This document shows, in pieces, positions 8,933 to 17,808 of a DNA stretch of 64,000 nucleotides. The first letter of the stretch is position 1; each line of letters opens with the position of its first letter. The DNA comes from Novosphingobium endophyticum (GTDB lineage: Bacteria; Pseudomonadota; Alphaproteobacteria; Sphingomonadales; Sphingomonadaceae). The stretch spans positions 237 to 64,236 of the forward strand of contig NZ_BMHK01000007.1 of assembly GCF_014640675.1 (NCBI RefSeq), given 5' to 3'. The notes under the pieces were generated by a model, which saw only the letters and a list, made by a program, of their open reading frames with translations, was not told the DNA's origin and searched no databases. A program made the position numbers and the translations under genes.

Positions 8933-11103
8933 ACCCATCCCAGAGCGCCATCGAATCCCTGCTTCAAGGTACCCACGCGGACCCCTTTGCCTTGCTTGGC
9001 GCCCATGCCGGTCCCACCGGAACGCATGTCCGGGCAATGCTGCCCGGCGCGGAGCAGGCCGAAGCTTTCGCCCTCGGTGGCGAGTTCCTTGGCATGCTGG
9101 GCAAAGTGGATGAACGTTTCCTCTTCGAAGGCCGCATATCGGCCCCTCCGCAGCCTATCCGGTACCGCTGCGCGGCCGACGGGCGAGACTGGCTGGTAAC
9201 CGATCCCTATACTTTCGGTCCCGTGCTGGGTCCGCTCGACGACCTGCTGATCGCGGAAGGAACGCACCAGCGCCTGTTCGACAAGCTGGGCGCGCATATC
9301 ATCGAGCATGAGGGCGCGAAAGGCGTCCATTTCGCCGTCTGGGCACCCAACGCGCGCATCGTCAGCGTCGTGGGCGACTTCAACGACTGGGATCCCAAGC
9401 GCCACGTCATGCGGAGCCGCCGGGACATCGGCGTGTGGGAGATCTTCATCCCGGACATCGGCGACTATCGCGCCTACAAGTATCACATAGTTGGAGGCGA
9501 TGGCGCGGTTCAACCGCTCAAGGCCGATCCCTTCGCCTTCATGTCCGAAGTCCGGCCGGACACCGCCTCGGTGACGGCTTATCCCGCCAAGCTCGACTGG
9601 GGCGACGAGGCGCACCGCGCGCATTGGGCCGCGGTCGATCCGCGCAAGGTGCCGATCTCGATCTACGAGGTCCACGCCGGTTCCTGGCAGCGCGATCCGT
9701 GGAACTGGTTCCTCAACTGGGATGACCTCGCCGACCGGCTCATCCCCTACGTGGTCGATATGGGCTTTACTCATATCGAGTTCCTGCCGATCAGCGAGCA
9801 TCCCTACGATCCTTCATGGGGCTACCAGACCACCGGCCTTTTCGCGCCCAGCTCGCGCTTCGGAGAGCCGGCGGGCTTCGCGCGTTTCGTCGACGGGGCA
9901 CACCGCGCCGGGGTTGGCGTCATCCTCGACTGGGTGCCCGCCCATTTCCCGACCGACGAGCACGGCCTGATCCGCTTCGACGGTACCGCGCTCTATGAGC
10001 ATGAGGACCCCAGGCTCGGCTATCATCCCGACTGGAAAACGCTGATCTACAACTTCGGCCGGCGGGAGGTTTCGAGCTTCCTCGTCAACAACGCGCTGTT
10101 CTGGGCGGAGCGCTACCATGTCGACGGGCTGCGCGTCGATGCCGTCGCTTCGATGCTCTACCGCGATTACTCGCGCAAGGAGGGGGAGTGGATTCCCAAT
10201 CCGCAGGGCGGACGGGAGAACTGGGAAGCCGTGGACTTCCTGCGCGCCACCAACCGCGCGCTCTATGGCCAGCATCCCGGCTTCATGACCATCGCCGAGG
10301 AGTCAACCGCCTGGCCGGGCGTCACTCAACCGGCGTATGACGTGCAAGGTGGGGAAAGGCCCTCGGCACTGGGCTTCGGCTTCAAGTGGAACATGGGTTT
10401 CATGCACGATACGCTGCGCTATATGCACCGGGATCCGGCGCATCGCCGTTATCACCATGACGACATCACCTTCGGGCTGATGTACGCGTTTTCCGAGAAC
10501 TTCGTGCTGCCGCTCAGCCACGATGAGGTCGTCCATGGCAAGGGCTCGCTGCTGGGCAAAATGTCGGGCGACGACTGGCAGCAGTTCGCGAACCTTCGCG
10601 CCTACTACGCATTGATGTGGGGCTATCCTGGCAAGAAGCTGCTGTTCATGGGGCAGGAATTCGCCCAGCGCCGCGAATGGAGCGAGGAGCGCGCGCTCGA
10701 CTGGGAACTGCGCGACGCGCCCGCCCATGAAGGCGTGCGCAGCCTGGTGAAGGACCTCAACCGGCTCTATCGCGAGAAGCCGGCGCTTCACGCGGGCGAT
10801 TGCGACGCGGCCTGTTTCGAATGGCTGATTGTAGACGATGCCGAAAACTCGGTCTTTGCCTGGCTGCGCAAGGCGCCCGGCGCAAGGCCGGTGGCGGTGA
10901 TCGCGAACATGACGCCGGCGCTGCGCGGCGACTATCGGGTGCCGCTGCCGCACGAGGGAACGTGGAACGAGATCCTGAACAGCGATTCGGTCCATTATGG
11001 AGGTTCGGGCACCGGCAATCTGGGGCAGGTCGAGGTGTCGGGCGGGGCTGCCCGTGTGACACTGCCGCCACTGGCCACCGTGATGCTCGAATACGGGAGC
11101 TGA
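8929..11103 (+). CDS. glgB: 1,4-alpha-glucan branching enzyme
   Basis: 724 aa, matching the family length (E. coli 728). Transfers alpha-1,4 chains to make alpha-1,6 branches in glycogen. Order: N-terminal CBM48-type beta-sandwich modules, then the GH13 barrel with the four conserved regions. Visible are [25 protein letters not shown] (catalytic Asp), [13 protein letters not shown] (acid/base Glu) and [14 protein letters not shown] (transition-state Asp). I set the start at GTG 8929, which overlaps the glgP stop (GTGA). The same frame stays open upstream to 8761, but that part is antisense to nothing useful and lies inside glgP. Translationally coupled to glgP; glgC follows after 16 bp. Confidence 0.96.
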   Translation: MNPSQSAIESLLQGTHADPFALLGAHAGPTGTHVRAMLPGAEQAEAFALGGEFLGMLGKVDERFLFEGRISAPPQPIRYRCAADGRDWLVTDPYTFGPVLGPLDDLLIAEGTHQRLFDKLGAHIIEHEGAKGVHFAVWAPNARIVSVVGDFNDWDPKRHVMRSRRDIGVWEIFIPDIGDYRAYKYHIVGGDGAVQPLKADPFAFMSEVRPDTASVTAYPAKLDWGDEAHRAHWAAVDPRKVPISIYEVHAGSWQRDPWNWFLNWDDLADRLIPYVVDMGFTHIEFLPISEHPYDPSWGYQTTGLFAPSSRFGEPAGFARFVDGAHRAGVGVILDWVPAHFPTDEHGLIRFDGTALYEHEDPRLGYHPDWKTLIYNFGRREVSSFLVNNALFWAERYHVDGLRVDAVASMLYRDYSRKEGEWIPNPQGGRENWEAVDFLRATNRALYGQHPGFMTIAEESTAWPGVTQPAYDVQGGERPSALGFGFKWNMGFMHDTLRYMHRDPAHRRYHHDDITFGLMYAFSENFVLPLSHDEVVHGKGSLLGKMSGDDWQQFANLRAYYALMWGYPGKKLLFMGQEFAQRREWSEERALDWELRDAPAHEGVRSLVKDLNRLYREKPALHAGDCDAACFEWLIVDDAENSVFAWLRKAPGARPVAVIANMTPALRGDYRVPLPHEGTWNEILNSDSVHYGGSGTGNLGQVEVSGGAARVTLPPLATVMLEYGS

Positions 11104-11119
11104 AGCAGGGGAGAGGGTT

Positions 11120-12379
11120 ATGAGAAGTCCGATCGGTCAGCCTTTGGCGCGCGACGCCATGGCCTATGTTCTTGCGGGCGGGCGGGGCAGCCGTTTGAAG
11201 GAACTGACCGACAACCGAGCCAAGCCCGCGGTCTATTTCGGCGGCAAGGCGCGGATCATAGATTTCGCGCTGTCCAACGCGATCAATTCCGGCATCCGCC
11301 GTATCGGCGTCGCCACCCAGTACAAGGCGCATAGCCTGATCCGCCACATGCAGCGCGCCTGGAACTTCATGCGGCCCGAGCGCAACGAGAGTTTCGACAT
11401 CCTGCCCGCCAGCCAGCGCATTTCCGAACTGCAGTGGTATGAAGGCACGGCCGATGCGGTCTACCAGAACATCGACATCATCGAATCCTATGCGCCCCGG
11501 TACATGGTGATCCTGGCGGGCGATCACATCTACAAGATGGACTACGAGCTGATGCTGCAACAGCACGTCAGCTCCGGCGCGGACGTGACCGTGGGCTGCC
11601 TTGTCGTGCCGCGCGCGGAGGCGACCGCCTTCGGCGTCATGCATGTCGACAAGGCGGACCGCATCACCGCCTTTGTCGAAAAGCCGGCCGATCCTCCGGG
11701 CATTCCGGGACAGGAGGACATGGCGCTCGCCTCGATGGGGATCTACGTCTTTGAAACCCGGTTCCTCTTCGAGGAGCTGCGCCGCGATGCCGCTGACCCG
11801 GATTCCAGGCACGATTTCGGCGGCGACATCATCCCCTACATCGTCAGGCACGGCAAGGCGCAGGCCCACCGCTTTACCGACAGCTGCATCCGCGCCGCCG
11901 AGGAGATCGAGGAGTACTGGCGCGACGTCGGCACCGTGGATGCCTATTTCGAGGCCAACCTGGACCTCACCGACGTAGTCCCCAAGCTCGACATGTACGA
12001 CCGGGAATGGCCGATCTGGTCCGACGCCGTTGTCGCCGCGCCTGCGAAGTTCGTGCATGACGAGGACGGGCGGCGCGGCATGGCGATCTCCTCGCTGATC
12101 TCCAACGACTGCATCGTCTCGGGCGCGACGGCGCGGCGATCGCTCCTGTTCACAGGCGTCAAGATGGGCAGTTATGCCAGCGTCAATGAGGCCGTGATCC
12201 TGCCCCATTGCAACATCGGTCGCGGCGCGCGCCTCAGCCGCGCGATCGTCGATTCCGGCGTGCGCATTCCCGAAGGCCTGGTGGTGGGCGAGGATCCGGT
12301 ACTCGATGGACGCCGTTTCCGCCGAAGCGAGAACGGCGTGTGCCTGATTACCAAGCCGATGATCGACCGGCTGACGTGA
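11120..12379 (+). CDS. glgC: glucose-1-phosphate adenylyltransferase (ADP-glucose pyrophosphorylase)
   Basis: 419 aa, the usual length. Makes ADP-glucose from ATP and glucose-1-phosphate, the committed step of glycogen synthesis. The nucleotidyltransferase signature [21 protein letters not shown] lies near residues 19-40, with [12 protein letters not shown] next. The substrate-binding VEKP appears mid-protein, and a left-handed beta-helix with hexapeptide-like repeats ends the protein. ATG at 11120 with AGGGGAGAGG upstream. It sits between glgB and glgA. Allosteric control by glycolytic intermediates is known for the family and cannot be judged in detail here. Confidence 0.97.
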   Translation: MRSPIGQPLARDAMAYVLAGGRGSRLKELTDNRAKPAVYFGGKARIIDFALSNAINSGIRRIGVATQYKAHSLIRHMQRAWNFMRPERNESFDILPASQRISELQWYEGTADAVYQNIDIIESYAPRYMVILAGDHIYKMDYELMLQQHVSSGADVTVGCLVVPRAEATAFGVMHVDKADRITAFVEKPADPPGIPGQEDMALASMGIYVFETRFLFEELRRDAADPDSRHDFGGDIIPYIVRHGKAQAHRFTDSCIRAAEEIEEYWRDVGTVDAYFEANLDLTDVVPKLDMYDREWPIWSDAVVAAPAKFVHDEDGRRGMAISSLISNDCIVSGATARRSLLFTGVKMGSYASVNEAVILPHCNIGRGARLSRAIVDSGVRIPEGLVVGEDPVLDGRRFRRSENGVCLITKPMIDRLT

Positions 12380-12417
12380 GCATGCCTCTCTGCAATTGGT
12401 CGGGAAGGTACTGAGCG

Positions 12418-13875
12418 GTGCCGATGAAAGTCCTTTCCGTCGCGTCCGAGGCTGTGCCGCTGGTGAAAACCGGCGGGCTGGCCGATGTTGCTGGAGCCCT
12501 GCCGGGCGCCGTCGCCCAGCACGGCGTTGCGATGACGACCCTGTTGCCGGGCTACCCCTCGGTGCTCAAGGCCCTGCCGCGCGCGCGTACCGTTCATAGC
12601 TGGGACTCGCTGCTCGGCACGTCGGCGCGGCTGCTCTCGGGCAAGCTCGGGGAACATCCCCTGCTCGTGCTCGATGCGCCCGCGCTCTATGACCGGGAGG
12701 GCTCTCCCTACAGCGACGCCGCCGGGCGCGACTGGGATGACAACTGGCGCCGCTTCGCCGCGCTCGGCCGGGCAGCGGCGGATATTGCCGGCGGTGCGAT
12801 CGTGAAGCGGGGCAAGCCGCAGGGCTTCGATCTCGTCCACGCGCATGACTGGCAGGCGGCAATGGCGCCCGCCTATCTGCATTTCGCGCCTCTTGGGACG
12901 GAGGCTGTCCCCTCGGTGGTGACGATCCACAACATGGCCTTCCAGGGCTGGTTCGATCGCAAGGCCTTTGCGCAGATGGGGCTGCCCGCCTCCGCCTGGA
13001 CTATGCACGGGGTCGAGTACCATGACGGCGTCGGGATGCTGAAAGCGGGCCTTGCCTGCGCCGCTGCGGTGACCACGGTCAGCCCCACTTACGCCCGCGA
13101 GATACGCACCGGCACGTTCGGCATGGGGCTGGAAGGCCTCATCATCGCGCGGGGAAACGCCGTTTCGGGCATTCTCAACGGCATCGATATCGACCGGTGG
13201 AACCCCGGCAGGGACAAGGCGCTGGCGGAGACCTACACCTGGCGCACGCTCGAAAGGCGCCTCGCCAACAAGCGCGCGCTGGAGGCGGAGTTCGGGCTGG
13301 ACGAGGATGACGGGCCGCTGTTCATCGCGGTCACGCGTCTGACCTGGCAGAAGGGCATGGACGTGATTCCCCAGGTGCTTGACCATCTGGTCGGGCTCGG
13401 CGGACGGCTGGCACTGCTCGGTTCGGGCGATCCGGAGATCGAGCGGGCGCTGTTCGAGGGCGCGGCGCGTCATCAGGGGCGCGTCGCTATCCGCCTCGGC
13501 TATGACGAGGATCTCTCGCACCGCATGCAGGGCGGGGGCGACGCGATCCTTGTGCCCTCGCGCTTCGAGCCTTGCGGGCTCACCCAGCTCTATGGGCTTG
13601 CCTATGGCTGCATTCCCGTCGTGTCGCGCACCGGAGGCCTCGCCGATACGGTGATCGACGCCAACCCGGCTGCGCTTGCCGCCGGTTGCGCCACCGGCAT
13701 CCAGCACGATGGCGTGAGCCACGATGCGTTGTCGGCGGCGCTCACGCGTGCCGCCCAACTCTACCGCCAGGGCGAGGTCTGGCATCGCGTCCAGAAGAAC
13801 GCGATGAAGTGCGACTTCTCATGGACGGCGAGCGGCAAGGCCTATGCCGATCTCTACCGCTCGCTCATCGCATGA
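12418..13875 (+). CDS. glgA: glycogen synthase (ADP-glucose type, GT5)
   Basis: 485 aa, normal length. Extends alpha-1,4 glucan chains from ADP-glucose. The N-terminal KTGGLADV (the KxGGL sugar-nucleotide motif) is at about residues 17-24. The C-terminal GT-B lobe carries LVPSRFEPCGLTQLYGLAYG with the catalytic Glu. Start choice: GTG 12418 has GGAAGG about 10 bp upstream, while the family usually begins at the ATG at 12424 (MKVLSVASE). Either is possible and the difference is two residues. The stop overlaps the ATG of glgX (ATGA). Confidence 0.96.
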   Translation: MPMKVLSVASEAVPLVKTGGLADVAGALPGAVAQHGVAMTTLLPGYPSVLKALPRARTVHSWDSLLGTSARLLSGKLGEHPLLVLDAPALYDREGSPYSDAAGRDWDDNWRRFAALGRAAADIAGGAIVKRGKPQGFDLVHAHDWQAAMAPAYLHFAPLGTEAVPSVVTIHNMAFQGWFDRKAFAQMGLPASAWTMHGVEYHDGVGMLKAGLACAAAVTTVSPTYAREIRTGTFGMGLEGLIIARGNAVSGILNGIDIDRWNPGRDKALAETYTWRTLERRLANKRALEAEFGLDEDDGPLFIAVTRLTWQKGMDVIPQVLDHLVGLGGRLALLGSGDPEIERALFEGAARHQGRVAIRLGYDEDLSHRMQGGGDAILVPSRFEPCGLTQLYGLAYGCIPVVSRTGGLADTVIDANPAALAAGCATGIQHDGVSHDALSAALTRAAQLYRQGEVWHRVQKNAMKCDFSWTASGKAYADLYRSLIA

Positions 13876-15677
13876 CCACGCTGGGCGCCGTTGTGGGCGA
13901 GGGGCTGACGCGCTTCGCGGTCCGGTCGCCGCGCGCCGGGCGGGTCTGGCTGTGCCTCTTCGAAGGCGAGGTAGAGACACGCCACGAAATGGTCCGCGAG
14001 GGCGAGGTCTGGTCGATCGCGCTTCCTGGCAATCTTGCCGGCGCACGGTACGGCTACCGCGCCGAAGGGCGGTGGGCGCCGCCGGAGGGCTGCTGGTTCG
14101 ATCCGGCCAAGCTGCTTGTCGATCCCTATGCCGTCGAACTCGACCGCCGCTTCGTGCAGGATCGCCGCCTCGGGCTGTTCGGCGAGGATACCGCGGCCAT
14201 CGTGCCTCGCGCGATCGTCCCGGCCCCTTGCGAACCGCTGCCAAAGGACGCGCCGTGTTTCGCCGCAGGGGGGCTGATCTACGAGATCAACGTGCGTGCC
14301 TTCACGATGCTGCATCCCGGCGTACCCGAGGCGCTGCGCGGGACCGTGGGCGCGCTGGCGCATCCCGCGGTTCTGGCGCACCTGAGGAAACTCAACGTCG
14401 CCGCCGTGGAACTCATGCCGGTCGTCGCCTGGATCGACGAGCGCCACCTGCCGCCTCTGGGCCTCGTCAATGCCTGGGGGTACAACCCGGTCGCGATGAT
14501 GGCGCTCGACCCCGGCCTGTGTCCCGGCGGAGTCGCGGAACTGCGCGATACGATCGCCGCGCTCCATGCCGAGGGGATCGGCGTCCTGCTCGACCTCGTG
14601 TTCAACCATACGGGTGAGAGCGACATGCAGGGTGGCGTCCTCTCGCTGCGCGGGCTGGACGATGAGGTCTACGCCCGCGCTGCTGACGGGGCGCTGGTCA
14701 ACGATTCCGGCTGCGGCAACACGCTGGACTTTGCCAATCCGGTGGTGCGCCGCCTCGCGCGCGATGCGATGCGCCATTTCGTGCTGAATTGCGGCGTCGA
14801 CGGCTTCCGCTTCGATCTCGCCCCGGTACTCGCGCGCGGTCCGGGCTTCGACCCCGCCGCGCCGATCTTCGCCGAGATCTCGGACGATCCGGTCCTTGCC
14901 GACCGGGTGCTCATCGCCGAGCCATGGGACATCGGCCCCGGTGGCTACCGGCTCGGCAATTTCCCGGCGCACTGGCTGGAATGGAACGACCGCTTCCGCG
15001 ACGACGTGCGACGCTTCTGGAAAGGCGAGGAGGGCGTCGGCAAGCTGGCGACGCGGCTCGCCGGTTCCTCCGACATTTTCGGGCCGCACTGGCCGCACGC
15101 GGACTGCCGCTCGGTCAATTTCCTCGCCGCGCATGACGGATTCACGCTGGCCGACACGGTCTCCTACGAGCGTCGCCACAACGAGGCCAATGGCGAGGGG
15201 AACCGCGACGGCCACGGCGAGAACTTCAGCTGGAACAACGGCATCGAGGGGCCGGCCCATGACCCGCATGTGCAGGCCCGGCGCGCTTCGGATATGCGCG
15301 CGCTGCTCGGCACGCTCTTCGCCTCGACTGGAACGATCATGCTCACCGCCGGCGACGAGTTCGGGCGCAGCCAGCGCGGCAACAACAACGCCTATTGCCA
15401 GGACAACGCAATCGGCTGGCTCGACTGGGAGAATCGCGACCGCGAGCTGGAGGATCACGTCGCCCGGCTCTCACTGGTCCGGACGAAGCGGCGTGGGTGG
15501 TTCGCGCGCTTTCCCGACACTGTCGAATGGCATACCCTCGGGGGCCATCCCAAGACGACCGCCGACTGGGAAAATCCGCATAGCGCGGGCTTCGTTTACG
15601 AGGCGCGCGAGGAGGAAGGCGGCATCCGCGTCGAGGTTCGCCGGCATGAGCGCGAAGTGCGGGTGAGCGCGATCTGA
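13872..15677 (+). CDS. glgX: glycogen debranching enzyme (GlgX, isoamylase type)
   Basis: 601 aa, GH13_11 debranching enzyme that hydrolyses alpha-1,6 branches of phosphorylase-limit glycogen. A CBM48-like N-terminal domain (about 1-110) is followed by the barrel. DLVFNHTGE, GVDGFRFDLAPVLAR (nucleophile Asp), ADRVLIAEPWD (acid/base Glu) and NFLAAHDGFTLADTVSY (third Asp) are all present, as is the typical EGNRDGHGENFSWNNG. It is somewhat shorter than E. coli GlgX (657). Start ATG 13872 overlaps the glgA stop; the frame is open further upstream inside glgA but without family sequence. Last gene of the glg operon. Confidence 0.95.
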   Translation: MTTLGAVVGEGLTRFAVRSPRAGRVWLCLFEGEVETRHEMVREGEVWSIALPGNLAGARYGYRAEGRWAPPEGCWFDPAKLLVDPYAVELDRRFVQDRRLGLFGEDTAAIVPRAIVPAPCEPLPKDAPCFAAGGLIYEINVRAFTMLHPGVPEALRGTVGALAHPAVLAHLRKLNVAAVELMPVVAWIDERHLPPLGLVNAWGYNPVAMMALDPGLCPGGVAELRDTIAALHAEGIGVLLDLVFNHTGESDMQGGVLSLRGLDDEVYARAADGALVNDSGCGNTLDFANPVVRRLARDAMRHFVLNCGVDGFRFDLAPVLARGPGFDPAAPIFAEISDDPVLADRVLIAEPWDIGPGGYRLGNFPAHWLEWNDRFRDDVRRFWKGEEGVGKLATRLAGSSDIFGPHWPHADCRSVNFLAAHDGFTLADTVSYERRHNEANGEGNRDGHGENFSWNNGIEGPAHDPHVQARRASDMRALLGTLFASTGTIMLTAGDEFGRSQRGNNNAYCQDNAIGWLDWENRDRELEDHVARLSLVRTKRRGWFARFPDTVEWHTLGGHPKTTADWENPHSAGFVYEAREEEGGIRVEVRRHEREVRVSAI

Positions 15678-15770
15678 CAAAGCCTCTTGCCATGGACCCG
15701 CTTTGCCGCAATTAGGCAGGGCCTCGCCAGGCCTCCCCTCGTGCCTGCGCTCTTGCCAAATGACACTGCT

Positions 15771-15784
15771 GCGCTGCACAATGG
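15771..15784 (+). promoter_or_regulatory. 14-mer GCGCTGCACAATGG shared with the glgP upstream region
   Basis: The sequence is identical to 6348-6361 and ends 7 bp before the nasT ATG. Related TGC-rich strings occur before the nrtA and nirB promoters (TGCACCGCA and GCTGCACTGCA). It could be an operator, but two copies alone do not prove function. Confidence 0.3.
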
Positions 15785-15791
15785 GTCCGCC

Positions 15792-16370
15792 ATGCGAATA
15801 GCCGTAATCGACGAAAGCGCCGCGCGCGCCTCGATCATTCAGGAGGGGCTGGCCACCCTCGAAGACTGCGATATCTTCGTGGTGACCGAAAGGCGCGGGC
15901 TGCTGGCGCGGATCGGCGAGATCAATCCCGATATCGTCCTGATGGACCTCGGCAACCCTTCGCGCGACATGCTCGAGGAGTACTTCGCGGTGAGCCGCGC
16001 GCTCGACCGGCCGATCGCCATGTTCGTCGACGAATCGGACGACGAATCCATCGTCGCGTCCGTGGAGGCAGGCGTCTCGTCCTATGTCGTCGATGGGCTC
16101 GCGGCGGGCCGGATCCGGCCGATCCTCGATCTCGCGATCACGCGTTTCAATGCCTTCTCGCGGCTGCAAAACGACCTTGCCGAAGCCAAGGGCAAGTTGG
16201 CCGAGCGCGAGACGATCGATGCGGCAAAGCGCATCCTCATGAAAAGCAGGGGCCTGCCCGAACCAAAGGCCTATGCGGAAATGCGCAAGGCGGCGATGGA
16301 CCAGGGCAAGCGGATAGTCGACATCGCGGAGGCTATCGTGACGGCGGACCGGCTGATGGGGGGACAATGA
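15792..16370 (+). CDS. nasT: ANTAR-domain antitermination regulator NasT
   Basis: 192 aa. N-terminal pseudo-receiver domain (MRIAVIDESAARA..., DIVLMDLGN) followed by a C-terminal ANTAR RNA-binding domain from about residue 130, with AERETIDAAKRILMKSRGL and KRIVDIAEAIV. In NasT systems (Azotobacter, Paracoccus, Bradyrhizobium) the ANTAR domain binds a two-hairpin leader RNA and prevents termination. NasS holds NasT inactive unless nitrate or nitrite is bound. I chose the ATG at 15792 because it begins the receiver fold; the in-frame ATG at 15687 adds 35 unrelated residues. No good Shine-Dalgarno precedes it. It is followed one base later by nasS, and two matching leader RNAs occur in this window, at 17662-17776 and 37134-37242. 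Confidence 0.93.
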   Translation: MRIAVIDESAARASIIQEGLATLEDCDIFVVTERRGLLARIGEINPDIVLMDLGNPSRDMLEEYFAVSRALDRPIAMFVDESDDESIVASVEAGVSSYVVDGLAAGRIRPILDLAITRFNAFSRLQNDLAEAKGKLAERETIDAAKRILMKSRGLPEPKAYAEMRKAAMDQGKRIVDIAEAIVTADRLMGGQ

Positions 16371-16371
16371 C

Positions 16372-17580
16372 GTGAGCACCGAACTGACCATCGGCTTCCT
16401 GCCCCTGGTGGACGCCTGCCTGCCGATCCTCGCGAAGGAACACGGCTTCGCCGAGGATGAGGGCGTCTCGATCTCACTCGTGAAGGACATGAGCTGGGCG
16501 ACGGTGCTCGACCGCCTGCTCTACGGCCATTCCGACGCCGCGCACCTTATCGCGCCACTGGCGATTGCCACGACGCTGGGGCGCGGCCGGCCGGCGCAGG
16601 CGCTTTCGGTGCCCTTCGTGCTGGGTCTCAATGGCAATGCGGTGACGCTGCGGCCGGAAATCGCGCGGCGGGTGCGCCCGGAAGGGCAGATCGGCGATCC
16701 TGCGAAAGTCGGCGCCGCGCTCAAGGAGATTGCCGCCGAGCGCAAGGCAGCCGGGCGGCCGCTGAACTTCGGTGTGGTTCACCGCTATTCCAGCCACAAT
16801 TACATGCTGCGATATTGGCTCGCGGGCTGCGGCATCCGGCCTGATGTCGACGTCGACGTCACGACCGTCCCGCCGCCGTTCTGCGCCGATGCGCTCAAGC
16901 AGGGCGAGGTTGACGGGATCTGCGTCGGCGAGCCGTGGAACAGTGTCGCGGTCGAGCAGGGCGTGGGCGAGATCGTGCTGTCCACCGCGCAGATCTGGCG
17001 GCGCGGGGTGGAGAAAGTCCTGGCCCTGCGCGAACAGGTGCTCGACGAGAAATGCGAGGCCGTTCAGCGCCTGATCCGGGCGCTGTGCAGGGCGGGCGCC
17101 CACTTTGTCGATCCAGCGAACTGGGACCTCAATTCGGCGATTCTCGCGCGGGGCGAATATCTCGACGGATCGGCGGAACTGATCCGCCGCGCCATTTCCG
17201 ACCGGATGCTGATTTCGCGTGGCGGAACCACGATCCATTACCCGGATTTCATGTTCCAGTACCGCGAGGCCGCGAACTTCCCGTGGGTCAGTCAGGCCGA
17301 GTGGCTCTACACCCAGATGGTGCGCTGGGACAACATTCCCTTCGATCCCGAAGACGCGCGCAAGGCCGCCCGGGTCTTTCGACCGGACGTTTACCGCAGT
17401 GCACTGTTGGGAACCGGAGAACCCCTCCCGGGGGCCAGTTCGAAGGTGGAAGGCAGCCTCGAGGCAAGCATGGTCGTGGGCACGCAGCAAGGTGCCATGC
17501 AAATGGAATCAAACAGGTTTTTTGACGGAAACGTGTTCGATCCGAGCGATATGAAAGGGTACCTTTCCCGGCTGCCGTAG
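16372..17580 (+). CDS. nasS: nitrate/nitrite sensor NasS (NrtA-like, cytoplasmic)
   Basis: 402 aa periplasmic-binding-protein fold of the NrtA/CmpA family, but with no signal peptide or lipobox (starts MSTELTIGFLPLVDACLPI). That is the mark of NasS, the cytoplasmic nitrate sensor that sequesters NasT. Family motifs seen are LGLNGNAVTL, SSHNYMLRYWLAGCGI and GICVGEPWNS, all of which recur in the lipoprotein NrtA at 17809. GTG start at 16372, one base after the nasT stop, so co-translation is likely. The paired order nasT-nasS directly before the transporter supports the role. Confidence 0.92.
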   Translation: MSTELTIGFLPLVDACLPILAKEHGFAEDEGVSISLVKDMSWATVLDRLLYGHSDAAHLIAPLAIATTLGRGRPAQALSVPFVLGLNGNAVTLRPEIARRVRPEGQIGDPAKVGAALKEIAAERKAAGRPLNFGVVHRYSSHNYMLRYWLAGCGIRPDVDVDVTTVPPPFCADALKQGEVDGICVGEPWNSVAVEQGVGEIVLSTAQIWRRGVEKVLALREQVLDEKCEAVQRLIRALCRAGAHFVDPANWDLNSAILARGEYLDGSAELIRRAISDRMLISRGGTTIHYPDFMFQYREAANFPWVSQAEWLYTQMVRWDNIPFDPEDARKAARVFRPDVYRSALLGTGEPLPGASSKVEGSLEASMVVGTQQGAMQMESNRFFDGNVFDPSDMKGYLSRLP

Positions 17581-17594
17581 CAGCAAAATATTTG

Positions 17595-17641
17595 TGCACC
17601 GCAAAAAAGACTTTACGCGCCGGGAACGAATCGCCTACACA
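17595..17641 (+). promoter_or_regulatory. promoter region of the nrt operon
   Basis: TGCACCGCAAAAAAG (17595-17609) is followed by -35 TTTACG (17612-17617), an 18-bp spacer containing CGAATC, and -10 TACACA (17636-17641). The same arrangement with the same spacing lies before nirB (37066-37114). The match between the two loci is seen directly; the promoter reading is inference. Confidence 0.6.
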
Positions 17642-17661
17642 TTCGGTGTCGCAGGACGGAC

Positions 17662-17776
17662 GGCTCTCAAGGACGAGTGCCTATCGTGTCCGGTCTGCGT
17701 GTTTCAACAATCAGTGGCAACGTAGCCGCCCGATGTAACCCCCAGGGGGTTCGCGTCGAGGCGGCTTTTTCTTTTT
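17662..17776 (+). promoter_or_regulatory. ANTAR (NasT) target leader RNA with attenuator, nrt operon
   Basis: Two hairpins precede an intrinsic terminator. P1: GGCTCTC / GAGTGCC (17662-17681) around the hexaloop AAGGAC. P2: GTGGC / GCCGC (17714-17729) around the hexaloop AACGTA. Both loops have A at position 1 and G at position 4, the known ANTAR recognition rule. The terminator stem AGCCGCC (17724-17730) / GGCGGCT (17760-17766), with an inner AACCCCC/GGGGGTT stem, is followed by T5CT5 (17766-17776). The P2 3' arm and the terminator 5' arm share bases, so the two structures exclude each other. NasT binding should therefore stop termination and allow nrtABC expression. Confidence 0.88.
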
Positions 17777-17808
17777 ACGTTTGCCGCCCGGACGTGGGGT
17801 TGGTTCGC

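Noticed and set aside
10757..12208. 483-codon minus-strand frame across glgB and glgC
   Set aside because: Shadow of two well-supported genes with intact motifs on the other strand.
15690..15785. Sigma-54-like promoter candidates before nasT (TGGACCCGCTTTGC and TGACACTGCTGCGCTGCAC)
   Set aside because: The GG-to-GC spacing is wrong by one or two bases in each case, and this spacing is strict for sigma-54.
17595..17600. TGCACC as an NtrC binding site
   Set aside because: Only one half-site; the GGTGCA partner is missing at both nrtA and nirB.
17677..17808. Upstream extension of the NrtA reading frame through the leader
   Set aside because: It would have to be translated across the attenuator; the lipoprotein signal begins at 17809.
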